Positions 56,516 to 64,000 of a stretch of DNA of 64,000 bases are shown one piece after another. The position numbers and the translations under genes were made by a program. The notes beneath the pieces are model-generated. The model was not told the origin of the DNA. It did no database searches and saw only the letters and a program-made list of their open reading frames with translations. The DNA comes from Bacillus pseudomycoides DSM 12442 (GTDB taxonomy: Bacteria > Bacillota > Bacilli > Bacillales > Bacillaceae_G), in the NCBI RefSeq assembly GCF_000161455.1, contig NZ_CM000745.1:579084-643083 (forward strand), read 5' to 3'. How positions within the stretch are numbered: the first letter of the stretch is position 1; every line of letters begins with the position of its first letter.

Positions 56516-56535
56516 AAGTTTGCCGAGGGAAACTT
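56516..56535. promoter_or_regulatory. Candidate metal-repressor operator before feoA
   Basis: AAGTTTGCCGAGGGAAACTT is symmetric at 16 of 20 positions and resembles DtxR/MntR-type boxes (TTTGCC..GGAAAC). It lies 40 bp upstream of feoA. No Fur box (GATAATGATAATCATTATC-like) is visible here. Regulator assignment is an inference. Confidence 0.4.
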
Positions 56536-56750
56536 CTTGTTACTAATATAGTAGACTACATGAAATGATGTTGTCAATTGGTACTTTAAAAATATTCAAT
56601 TATTTTTAGAATTGTTCCAATTTATTGTGTTGTACAGAAAAATATTACTGAAATTATGTGGGATACATGTGGAATGAACGCTATAAAGTTCAAAAAATAA
56701 AGAGATTTGTAAATGTATTTTTAATATAAGTAGTGAAACCAAGAATTTTA

Positions 56751-56787
56751 TTTACAATACATTTACATTATTAAAAGTAAATTTACA
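56751..56787 (+). promoter_or_regulatory. PhoP box upstream of pstS
   Basis: TTTACA-ATACA-TTTACA (56751-56767) followed by another TTTACA at 56782-56787, matching the Bacillus PhoP pattern TTWACA with 5-bp spacing. It lies about 200 bp before pstS; a phosphate-starvation promoter should be downstream. The reverse complement also fits the WalR pattern, so cross-talk cannot be excluded. The remainder of the 513-bp gap 56476-56988 has no gene. Confidence 0.55.
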
Positions 56788-56988
56788 ATACGGGCAATTT
56801 TGTGTGGATTCTTTTGGTTTTTCTTATAAAAAGAGTTGGGATATATGGTTTTTTAGACTTATGACCTCTATTTACTTAAAATTAAAAATCGCTTAACACT
56901 AACACAATATTATTGTCCTACAATGAATTTGTGTTCGAAAGAAGTAGATGAATGTGAAAAAGCGATAATCCAAATGGGGGTACAAGAC

Positions 56989-57891
56989 ATGGTTATGAAA
57001 AAAGGTATTAAATTTTCGTTAGCGGCATTAGTGGTTGCTGGTGCTTTAGTTGGATGCGGCAAATCAGAAAGCACAGATAGCAAAGAAACTGCTAAAGGTA
57101 GTAACGATGCAAAACAAGAATTGTCGGGTACAATTGCGGCAGCTGGTTCTACAGCTCTTCAACCGCTTGCTGAAGAAGCGGGTAAAAAATTCATGGAAAA
57201 GAATTCGAAAGTTTCTATTCAAGTTCAAGGTGGCGGTAGTGGAACAGGGATTAACCAAGTAGCTTCTGGGGCGGTTCAAATCGGTAACTCTGATGTTCCA
57301 GCTGCAGATAAAATAAAAGATCCAGAAAAAGCGAAGGAATTAGTAGATAACAAAGTGGCAGGTATTGCATTTGCACTTGTTGTAAATAAAGATGTGAAGG
57401 TTGATAACTTAACTGTGAAACAAGTACAAGATATCTTCTCTGGAAAAGTTACAAACTGGAAAGAGCTAGGCGGTAAAGATGAGAAAATTAACGTGGTAAA
57501 CCGTCCAGCATCTTCTGGTACACGTGCTACATTTGAAAAAACAGTTATGAAAGATGCGAAGATTAACGATGGAACAGGTACAACACAAGATTCTAACGGT
57601 GCGGTAGAACAAGCAATTAACTCTACTCCTGGTTCTATTAGTTATCTTGCAATGTCTTATATGGTAGGCGATAAAAAAGGTGCATTACAAACTGTGAAAA
57701 TTGATGGTGCAGAGCCAAAAGTTGAAAATATTTCTGCGGGCAAATATCCATTCTGGTCTTATGAGTACATGGTAACAAAAGGGGAAGCGAAAGAAGCTAC
57801 AAAAGCTTATATCGATTATGTAAAAGGTAAAGACTTCGAAAAACAAGTTGAAGATATGGGTTATATTCCAATGTCTAAACTGAATAAGTAA
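56989..57891 (+). CDS. pstS: Phosphate-binding lipoprotein
   Basis: High-affinity phosphate-binding protein of 300 residues. The lipoprotein signal ends ALVVAGALVGC. Phosphate-contact regions are IAAAGSTALQPLAE, VQGGGSGTGINQVASGAVQIGNSD and NRPASSGTRATFEKTV, all classical PstS motifs. ATG 56989 follows GGGGG by eight bases; a longer open frame upstream has no ribosome binding site. It heads pstSCA. A hairpin after the gene would allow more PstS than permease. Confidence 0.93.
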   Translation: MVMKKGIKFSLAALVVAGALVGCGKSESTDSKETAKGSNDAKQELSGTIAAAGSTALQPLAEEAGKKFMEKNSKVSIQVQGGGSGTGINQVASGAVQIGNSDVPAADKIKDPEKAKELVDNKVAGIAFALVVNKDVKVDNLTVKQVQDIFSGKVTNWKELGGKDEKINVVNRPASSGTRATFEKTVMKDAKINDGTGTTQDSNGAVEQAINSTPGSISYLAMSYMVGDKKGALQTVKIDGAEPKVENISAGKYPFWSYEYMVTKGEAKEATKAYIDYVKGKDFEKQVEDMGYIPMSKLNK

Positions 57892-57901
57892 ACATTTAAC
57901 G

Positions 57902-57921
57902 GGCTGGCTGCGAGGCCAGCC
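57902..57921 (+). terminator. Intercistronic hairpin pstS-pstC
   Basis: GGCTGGC / GCCAGCC with a six-base loop and a short T-rich tail. Likely a partial terminator or RNA stabiliser giving higher pstS than pstCA expression. Confidence 0.65.
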
Positions 57922-57957
57922 TTGTTCATTTCAATCTATGAAGTGGGGTTGTGTCCT

Positions 57958-58851
57958 GTGATGAAGGGGAAAAAACAAATTAATTATGTAAAAAGTGAAT
58001 ATATCGGAAGAACGCTTGTTACGTTTTGCGGTATATTTATTGTTCTTGTTACATTAGCAATTATTGCATTTATTTGCGGGAAAGGAATTCAATCTTTTAC
58101 GCAAAGTGGTATTTCATTTTCTGAGGTATTGACGTCAACAAAATGGAACCCGAATGCTGATCAGGGATCGTTTGGTGCTGTTATCTTTATTGTTGGTTCA
58201 ATGCTTGTTTCATTAGGTGCGGTCGTTATTAGTGCGCCAATCGCGCTTGCCCTTGCGATATTTATGAACTTAATTTCACCAAAGTTTGGGAATAAGGTAT
58301 TAAAGCCTGTTTTAGAATTATTAGTTGGAATTCCTTCAGTAGTATATGGTTTATTAGGGGTTACCATTTTAGTTCCGCTTTTACGTGATTCATTCGGTGG
58401 TGTTGGTTTTAGTTTAATTGCCGGTATTATTGTGCTCAGTATTATGATTTTACCTACTATTGCTAGTATTGCTTCCGATGCAATACGTTCGGTTCCCTTT
58501 GATTATTTGGAAGCCTCTTATGGTTTAGGTTCGACGAAATGGCAAGCGATTAGCCGTGTTATTGTTCCAGCTGCAAAAAAAGGTATTTTAACAGGGGTCG
58601 TTCTAGGATTAGCTCGTGCTTTCGGCGAAGCGTTAGCGGTTCAAATGGTAATTGGGAATACTGTTAAATTGCCTGAAGGGATATATAGTCCAACGGCAAC
58701 GTTGACAGGTATTCTAACAATGGATATGACGAATACGTTAAATGGAACTGCCTGGAATAACGCTTTATGGACATTGGCAATGATATTACTTGTTATTTCA
58801 TTCCTGTTTATTTTAGTAATACGAGCAATTGGCCAAAGAGGTGAACGATAG
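57958..58851 (+). CDS. pstC: Phosphate ABC transporter permease PstC
   Basis: Membrane permease of about 298 residues with six helices. The EAA loop that docks the ATPase is EASYGLGSTKWQAISRVIVPAA; GIPSVVYGLLGV and IMILPTIASIASDAIRSVP are typical. Start GTG 57958 or the adjacent ATG 57961, behind AGTGGGG (57942-57949). Two bases separate its stop from pstA. Confidence 0.9.
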   Translation: MMKGKKQINYVKSEYIGRTLVTFCGIFIVLVTLAIIAFICGKGIQSFTQSGISFSEVLTSTKWNPNADQGSFGAVIFIVGSMLVSLGAVVISAPIALALAIFMNLISPKFGNKVLKPVLELLVGIPSVVYGLLGVTILVPLLRDSFGGVGFSLIAGIIVLSIMILPTIASIASDAIRSVPFDYLEASYGLGSTKWQAISRVIVPAAKKGILTGVVLGLARAFGEALAVQMVIGNTVKLPEGIYSPTATLTGILTMDMTNTLNGTAWNNALWTLAMILLVISFLFILVIRAIGQRGER

Positions 58852-58853
58852 CG

Positions 58854-59771
58854 ATGAACGCAAGAAAAGTAAATAATATTTGGACGGGTATTTTATATGC
58901 AGTTGCAGCGTTTGTAGTAGCTTTACTTGTTTTCTTAGTATACGAAATTTTGCAAAAGGGTTGGGGTTTTTGGGATCCAAGTTTCTTGTTCGGAGAACCA
59001 AGCAATACAAGAGCTGGAGGTGGAATTGGTCCGCAGTTATTCAACTCTTTCTATATGCTTGTTATTACCTTAGTCATTTCAATTCCGCTTGGATTAGGAG
59101 CAGGGATTTATCTTGCGGAATATGCGAAACAAGGACGCTTTTTAGGATTTGTTCGTTTATGTATTGAAACGATGGCATCACTACCTTCTATTGTTGTTGG
59201 GTTATTTGGTTTATTAGTGTTTGTTACAATGACTGGTTGGGGCTATACGGTAATGGGAGGAGCACTTGCTTTAACGATTTTAAATTTACCGGGTCTAACG
59301 CGTGTTTGTGAAAGTGCGATTACGGAAGTTCCGTCTAATGTAAAAGAAGCGAGTCTTGGGCTTGGTGCAACAAAATGGCAAACGATTGTGCGAATTATTA
59401 TCCCCACAGCATTGCCGCAAATTATTACGGGGGTTATTTTAGCTGCGGGTCGTATATTTGGTGAGGCAGCGGCGTTAATTTATACAGCGGGATTAACATC
59501 ACCGATTTTAAATTCTGCTGCCGATTTTTCAAGTCCTGCACACCCGTTGAATCCATTTCGACCAGCTGAAACATTAGCAGTTCATATTTGGAAATTGAAC
59601 TCTGAAGGGATTATTCCAGATGCGAAGTTAATTGCGACAAAATCAGCAGCAGTCTTAATTATTATGGTATTACTCTTTAATATTATTGCCCGTTTTACTG
59701 CATCTGTACTTCATAAACGTTTTACGGGAGCTAAGAAATCTCGTAAAACAACGAAAGCCAAAGCGGCTTAA
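58854..59771 (+). CDS. pstA: Phosphate ABC transporter permease PstA
   Basis: Second permease of 305 residues with six helices. EAA loop: EASLGLGATKWQTIVRIIIPTALPQ; also LPSIVVGLFGLLVFV and GRIFGEAAALIYTAG. ATG 58854 follows AGAGGTG within the pstC end. A terminator and an unrelated kinase gene follow, so the usual pstB ATPase and phoU are not here; they must be supplied from elsewhere. Confidence 0.91.
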   Translation: MNARKVNNIWTGILYAVAAFVVALLVFLVYEILQKGWGFWDPSFLFGEPSNTRAGGGIGPQLFNSFYMLVITLVISIPLGLGAGIYLAEYAKQGRFLGFVRLCIETMASLPSIVVGLFGLLVFVTMTGWGYTVMGGALALTILNLPGLTRVCESAITEVPSNVKEASLGLGATKWQTIVRIIIPTALPQIITGVILAAGRIFGEAAALIYTAGLTSPILNSAADFSSPAHPLNPFRPAETLAVHIWKLNSEGIIPDAKLIATKSAAVLIIMVLLFNIIARFTASVLHKRFTGAKKSRKTTKAKAA

Positions 59772-59794
59772 ACGCTTGTACCCTAAATGGATAA

Positions 59795-59831
59795 GAAGCT
59801 CTCTGTTTATAAAAAAACAGGGAGCTTTTTT
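59795..59831 (+). terminator. pst terminator
   Basis: AAGCTCTCTGTTT / AAACAGGGAGCTTTTTT. Confidence 0.88.
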
Positions 59832-59940
59832 GTGTGAAGTGAATCCGGTAATCTCGGTTATAGCAGGAGTATGAAGATAAAATATTGTATATATACCTGT
59901 GTATGTAAATGCTGGAATGGAGATGGAGAGGAAGTTTTTC

Positions 59941-60465
59941 ATGTTTTTTCTACAAATGTCAGGCTTTCCGGGTTCGGGAAAATCAACACTTTCTAGACGT
60001 ATAGCGAAAAATACAGGTGCAATTGTTATTGATCATGATATTGTGAAAACGGCCTTACTAGAGTCGTTGGAAACTCGTCAAATTGAAACAACGGCCGCTG
60101 GTGGAATTTCGTATGAAATCGAATGGGCGCTAATAGATTTTCATTTATCCATGGGGCATAGTGTAATATTGGATAGCCCGTGTCTCTATATAGAAATGGT
60201 GGAAAAGGGGACGATCTTGTCTAGGGAACATCGTGTGAAATACAAATATATTGAATGCTATCTTAATAATATAGAAGAAATTAATAATAGGCTAAAGACA
60301 CGAGAACGAATGATAAGTCAAATTGAGAAAGTGGAATCTGAAGAAGTGTTTAAAGAAGGGTTAGATGGTAGTAAACGACCATCTGATTTTACATATCTTA
60401 TTGTAGATTCTGGGAAGCCTTTAGCGGATTATATTGATGAAGTGATGACGTATATGAATGAGTAG
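59941..60465 (+). CDS. AAA-type P-loop kinase-like protein
   Basis: Nucleotide-binding protein of 174 residues. The P-loop is GFPGSGKST (8-16), followed by IDHDIVKTALLES, a Walker B-like strand VILDSPC and KYIECYLNNIEEINNRLKTRERM, the lid arginine region. This is the AAA_33 zeta-toxin/gluconate-kinase-like fold that often phosphorylates small molecules. Substrate unknown. ATG 59941 lies nine bases after GAGAGGAA; upstream in-frame starts lack a good site. Single gene. Confidence 0.75.
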   Translation: MFFLQMSGFPGSGKSTLSRRIAKNTGAIVIDHDIVKTALLESLETRQIETTAAGGISYEIEWALIDFHLSMGHSVILDSPCLYIEMVEKGTILSREHRVKYKYIECYLNNIEEINNRLKTRERMISQIEKVESEEVFKEGLDGSKRPSDFTYLIVDSGKPLADYIDEVMTYMNE

Positions 60466-60498
60466 TCGTGAAATTATAATTGTATATTATAGTAGAAA

Positions 60499-60535
60499 AA
60501 ACGTTATCTTCAAAACAGAAGATAACGTTTTTTGG
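60499..60535. terminator. Bidirectional terminator kinase / RND pump
   Basis: AAACGTTATCTTC / GAAGATAACGTTT with a short loop, T run on both sides. Confidence 0.92.
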
Positions 60536-60537
60536 TG

Positions 60538-63500
60538 TTAAGCTTTTGGTGTATCTATAGAAGAGACTACTTTTCTGCGTGAGCGTCGTTTTTTACCGAA
60601 TTTATCTAACAGTTCATACATAACAGGGACGACAACTAGTGTGAGCACAGTTGAAACTGCTAAACCACCGATTACAACAACCGCTAAACTTTTAGATACC
60701 ATACTGCCGGCTTGTGATTGGCTGAATAATAATGGTAACATCGCTACTATTGTTGTAATGGCTGTCATAATAATTGGTCGTAGCCTTGTAGAGCCTGCTT
60801 CTAGTAAAGCTTCCCGTGTCGTCATGCCGTGTTCTCTATTTTGTTGAACACGTTCTATTAATACAATGGCATTGGTGACTACGATACCAATTAACATTAA
60901 TGCACCGATGAGTGCATTTAAATCGACTGGTGTTCTTGAAATGATTAATCCTAAAATACCGCCAACAGCAGCTAGTGGTAAAGAGAATAAAATCGCAAAT
61001 GGAGCGCGTGCTTGCCCGAAAGTAATAACCATAATTAAATAAACAATCCCGATGGCGATACCCATGATTTTGAATAAATTTGTAAAGTCTTCTTGCATTG
61101 ATTCAGTTGCACCAGCAATTTTAACTTTCGCACCGTTTGGTAGGTCTAATTCTGAAATAGCTTTGTTCACTTCAGTGTTTACTTTACTTAAATCTTCATT
61201 TGTTGCTTCGGCAGTTATTTGAATGGTTTCTTTTCCATCTTTATGGAAAATCTCTGTTTGTAATCGTTTTTCTGAAATGGTTGCAATATCTTTTAAAGGA
61301 ATTGACCCTGCTATAGGTGATAAGATGTTTGTGTTAAGAATATCTTCCTTGTTACTTATCTTTTCTTGTTTATGTTCCAACATAATGGTTGTTTTCTCAT
61401 CATTAATTGTCAGTTGCCCGATTGGTGATTTTTTCATAAGGAATGTAACTTGTTGTCCGGCTGTTTCTGGTGTTAATCCAACTTGTTCCGCTTTCTTTTG
61501 ATCAATATCGATTTGCCATTCTTTTTTTGACTCTTCTCGATTTGTTTTTACTTTAGAAAGACTGTCTATACTTTTTAGTTTTGTTTCAACGACATCAGCA
61601 GCTTTTTTAAAATTTGTCTCATTGTTTGCTGTCACATTAAATTGTAAGTTGTTTCCTCCGCCGGAATTAGAATAGCTTGCTTTTGTATAATCGAATTCGG
61701 CTGGTTTAAAGTCTGCATGCTCTTTTTTAAGTTTTTTGATATATTGATCGATATCTGTTCCTTTTTTGAAGACTACAGCAATAGATGCAAGGTTATTTTT
61801 AGTTGTAAATCCAAACTGTGCATCTTCAGCACTGGAACCCATTCGTAAAATAACATCTTTTACATCGCTGTTAGAAAGTAATTTTTTTTCAAAATCAAAG
61901 GCTGTTTGCTTTCTAGATTCAAAATCGTAATTTGCTGGGAATGTCATCTGAATTGAAAGCATCGTATCGTCTTCTGATTTGATATTTGCTTTTGGAAGTA
62001 ATATATAAGCAGCAATCGATCCGGCAAATAATAAGAAAGAAGAAAATAAAATAATAAACTTATGTGAAAGGGCCCACTTTAAAGTAGCTGTATACTTTCT
62101 TGAAGGTTTCGGTGTACGCTGCCTTGTTTTTCTCAGTAATAAAAATGCCATAAGTGGAACAACGGTTAAGGCCACCACTAGTGAAGAAAGTATAGAGTAT
62201 ACAACGGCCAATACCATAGGTAACATTAGCTTACCGATTGTACCTGATACAAGACCGATAGGTAAAAAGACAGCGACTGTTGTTAAAGTAGAAGAGGTAA
62301 TCGCAACAGCTACCTCTTTTGTGGCGTCTAGAATGATGTCTTTTGAAAAATGTTCTTTTTGTAAGCGCCGGAAGATATTTTCAATGACAACAATACTATC
62401 GTCAACAAGTCGACCAACCGCTACTGCTAAGCCCCCGAGAGTTAAAATGTTTAATGTAACATTAGATTGATCAAGTAAAAATAGTGTTAGTAAAATGGAT
62501 AACGGAATACTAACGACAGCGATAAGGGTTGTTCGAACGCTGCGTAAAAAGATTAAAATAATAAATGTCGCAGCAATTGCTCCTAAAATGACTTCTTTCC
62601 CCATGCTCATAACTGCATTTTCAACTTGTTCGTGAGTAGAGGATATTAATTTAATTGTATAAGTATCTTTATATTCTTTGCTTATAGTTTTTATTTTTTT
62701 ATCAATTTCTTTTCCGATTGCAACTGCATTTTTGCTAGGTTCTTTCATAATAACTAATCCAGTTCCCTCTTCGCCATTCACATGTGAAACGGTATCAAAA
62801 TGTTGTTTTATTTTTACTTGAGCTATATCTTGTAATTTGATTTGAGGGGTAAGTGACATGTTTTTTATTTCATCTACATTTTTGACATTTCCAATGACGC
62901 GTAGGCTGTGGTCTTCGTTATTGACAGTAACTTGACCAACTGGAGTGGAAGTTTCTTTTCCTTGTAAAGCGGCTAATACTTGCTGTGGTGTTACGTTTTT
63001 ATTTTTCATTTCATTTGGGTCTAAGAGGATAGATAACTCGGATGTTGATTTACCGTAATACATGACGTTAGCAACGCCGTCGATATTTTCAAGTTGCGGG
63101 ATGATTTCTTCTTCAATCTGTTTTTCGTCTGCTTTTGTAAAACCATTCTGTTTTTGAACGGTAATTTGTGCAAGTGGAATCATAGAGGTATTAAGTTGAC
63201 TAACGACGGGTTTTGTAATTTCTTTTGGGAAATTTACGTTGCTGGTAATTTTTTCGACCTCGCGTGTAACATCCTTCATATTAGCTTTAGATGTATAAGC
63301 GATATCGATACGAGATAAACCTTCATAAGTAGAAGAAGTTATTGTATCGACGTGTTCCAAATTTCGAAACTTTTTTTCGAGCGGTTCGGTTACTTCTTTT
63401 GTCAATGTTTCAGCATCTAGCCCTTGAGACATTGTAGTGACAGTTATTGCGGGATTATCGACGCTGGGTAGAAACTCCATCGGTAATTTGGAGCCGGAAT

Positions 63501-63582
63501 AAATGCCGAGCACAGAAATGAGAAAAACCATGATGATGATAGCGGCTCGATTTTTTAATGAGAATTTTGTTAACCTATCCAT
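60538..63582 (-). CDS. RND efflux pump, AcrB/SwrC-like
   Basis: Resistance-nodulation-division transporter of 1014 residues, the typical HAE1/SwrC length. It has the internal duplication of a first helix (about 12-30), a large extracellular loop, a six-helix block with GLAVAVGRLVDDSIVVIENIFRR (proton-relay aspartates), then a second loop and six-helix block with LMLIGIVVTNAIVLIERVQQNREHG. B. subtilis SwrC/YerP exports surfactin and lipophilic drugs. ATG 63582 follows GGAGGAAT. No adaptor or regulator gene is adjacent, as normal in Gram-positives. Confidence 0.9.
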   Translation of the reverse strand: MDRLTKFSLKNRAAIIIMVFLISVLGIYSGSKLPMEFLPSVDNPAITVTTMSQGLDAETLTKEVTEPLEKKFRNLEHVDTITSSTYEGLSRIDIAYTSKANMKDVTREVEKITSNVNFPKEITKPVVSQLNTSMIPLAQITVQKQNGFTKADEKQIEEEIIPQLENIDGVANVMYYGKSTSELSILLDPNEMKNKNVTPQQVLAALQGKETSTPVGQVTVNNEDHSLRVIGNVKNVDEIKNMSLTPQIKLQDIAQVKIKQHFDTVSHVNGEEGTGLVIMKEPSKNAVAIGKEIDKKIKTISKEYKDTYTIKLISSTHEQVENAVMSMGKEVILGAIAATFIILIFLRSVRTTLIAVVSIPLSILLTLFLLDQSNVTLNILTLGGLAVAVGRLVDDSIVVIENIFRRLQKEHFSKDIILDATKEVAVAITSSTLTTVAVFLPIGLVSGTIGKLMLPMVLAVVYSILSSLVVALTVVPLMAFLLLRKTRQRTPKPSRKYTATLKWALSHKFIILFSSFLLFAGSIAAYILLPKANIKSEDDTMLSIQMTFPANYDFESRKQTAFDFEKKLLSNSDVKDVILRMGSSAEDAQFGFTTKNNLASIAVVFKKGTDIDQYIKKLKKEHADFKPAEFDYTKASYSNSGGGNNLQFNVTANNETNFKKAADVVETKLKSIDSLSKVKTNREESKKEWQIDIDQKKAEQVGLTPETAGQQVTFLMKKSPIGQLTINDEKTTIMLEHKQEKISNKEDILNTNILSPIAGSIPLKDIATISEKRLQTEIFHKDGKETIQITAEATNEDLSKVNTEVNKAISELDLPNGAKVKIAGATESMQEDFTNLFKIMGIAIGIVYLIMVITFGQARAPFAILFSLPLAAVGGILGLIISRTPVDLNALIGALMLIGIVVTNAIVLIERVQQNREHGMTTREALLEAGSTRLRPIIMTAITTIVAMLPLLFSQSQAGSMVSKSLAVVVIGGLAVSTVLTLVVVPVMYELLDKFGKKRRSRRKVVSSIDTPKA

Positions 63583-63856
63583 AAAAATGATTCCTCCGTT
63601 TAAGTTGTTTTTTAGCCTACTTCGTTACTATATAACAAAATCTGGATATCTTTCATTAATTAAATGTAAAAAAATTCTAAATTTATTCTTAAGTAGCGAG
63701 TGAATAGGGTTTTGTAAGGAAGAGCTAGAGAGTTGGCTGGGTATTTTAGCCTTTTAAAATTCTGTTGAAGTCAGGAGGAAGAAAATCCATTTAAATATGA
63801 AATAAAGAGGCGAAATTATTAAGTGGAAAACTTTTTTAGTTTTTTTAAAAAAACAC

Positions 63857-63885
63857 TTGTGATTTAAAAATAAGGATGGTATATT
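63857..63885 (+). promoter_or_regulatory. rRNA operon promoter P1
   Basis: TTGTGA (63857-63862), 17-bp spacer, TATATT (63880-63885). The downstream ACGTCGCTGATGCGG resembles the start of B. cereus-group rRNA leaders. Precedes P2 by 88 bp, as in tandem rrn promoters. Confidence 0.7.
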
Positions 63886-63891
63886 AATAAA

Positions 63892-64000
63892 CGTCGCTGA
63901 TGCGGAACACGCAGAAAGTGAAAAAAAGAAATTAAAAAACTTAGTTGACATCGAAAAATGAAGATGCTAACATAAGGAAGTCGCCAATCGGCGATGGACA
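63892..64000 (+). other. rRNA operon leader, cut by window end
   Basis: Sequence after P1 and P2 (CGTCGCTGATGCGG..., AAGTCGCCAATCGGCGATGG) resembles the 5' leader that precedes 16S rRNA in this group. The 16S gene should begin beyond position 64000. Nothing identifiable lies in 63600-63850 except AT-rich spacer. Confidence 0.65.
63945..63973 (+). promoter_or_regulatory. rRNA operon promoter P2
   Basis: TTGACA (63945-63950), 17-bp spacer, TAACAT (63968-63973); transcript would begin near 63980 with AAGTCGCC, typical for rrn leaders. Confidence 0.78.

Noticed and set aside
63976..64000. Fluoride riboswitch (GGCGATGG at the window end)
   Set aside because: The tandem promoters and the CGTCGCTGATGCGG start fit a rRNA operon leader better; the sequence is cut before the rest of a riboswitch could be seen.

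Overview
This window is chromosomal DNA from a member of the Bacillus cereus group. It is AT-rich, with strong GGAGG-type ribosome binding sites and many TTG and GTG starts. It carries group hallmarks: an InhA2-type metalloprotease, the NaK-type channel gene next to plcB (PC-phospholipase C), a GerA-family germinant receptor operon, sortase A, and two bcr1-type repeats flanked by ATAAA/TTTAT direct repeats. Several proteins differ noticeably from the B. cereus/B. anthracis versions I remember, so a divergent member of the group is likely. I cannot name the species.

Layout, left to right. (1) 1-3.5 kb: the start of glpT (reverse) and a MarR regulator/14-TM drug exporter pair. (2) 3.5-9.97 kb: a complete ribose operon, rbsR-K-D-A-C-B, ending with a small transaldolase. 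One promoter drives it, with a perfect cre box at the start site. (3) 10-18.3 kb: a secreted-factor region with inhA2, an N-acetylmuramoyl-L-alanine amidase, an MFS exporter, butanediol dehydrogenase, a NaK-family channel and plcB. The sphingomyelinase gene usually found after plcB is missing and only a possible 3' remnant is left. (4) 18.3-27.6 kb: a PLP fold-III protein/FAD oxidase pair, a VanZ-RDD membrane protein, an ABM-domain protein, a 3D-domain wall protein with a WalR box, an XRE/membrane-protein pair, a secreted beta-propeller protein and srtA. (5) 27.6-41.6 kb: mostly transport, with peptide, branched-chain amino acid, amino acid and purine permeases and a cation/proton antiporter. 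A second XRE/membrane pair, a GNAT enzyme and several proteins of unknown function lie among them. (6) 41.8-47.4 kb: qoxABCD (aa3 quinol oxidase) and a RocE-like permease on the reverse strand. (7) 47.8-60.5 kb: a C39-like peptidase, an M20 amidohydrolase, a gerLA-LB-LC-type operon with a possible tiny fourth gene, feoA with feoB split into two genes, pstSCA without pstB, and a P-loop kinase. (8) 60.5-64 kb: an RND efflux pump (reverse), then the tandem promoters and leader of a ribosomal RNA operon whose 16S gene must start just past the window.

The most notable observations are these. The NaK-family channel has the filter TVGYGD, the canonical K+ signature, where the well-studied B. cereus NaK has TVGDGN. 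A family of about 180-nt dispersed repeats has three copies: two in tandem before brnQ and one at 22.8-23.0 kb. Each has conserved ends but an internal hairpin of different sequence in the same place, which suggests a structured RNA. FeoB is split, and the second half has its own Shine-Dalgarno. The sph remnant behind plcB and the bcr1 elements that begin inside the stop codon of the upstream gene also merit a look.
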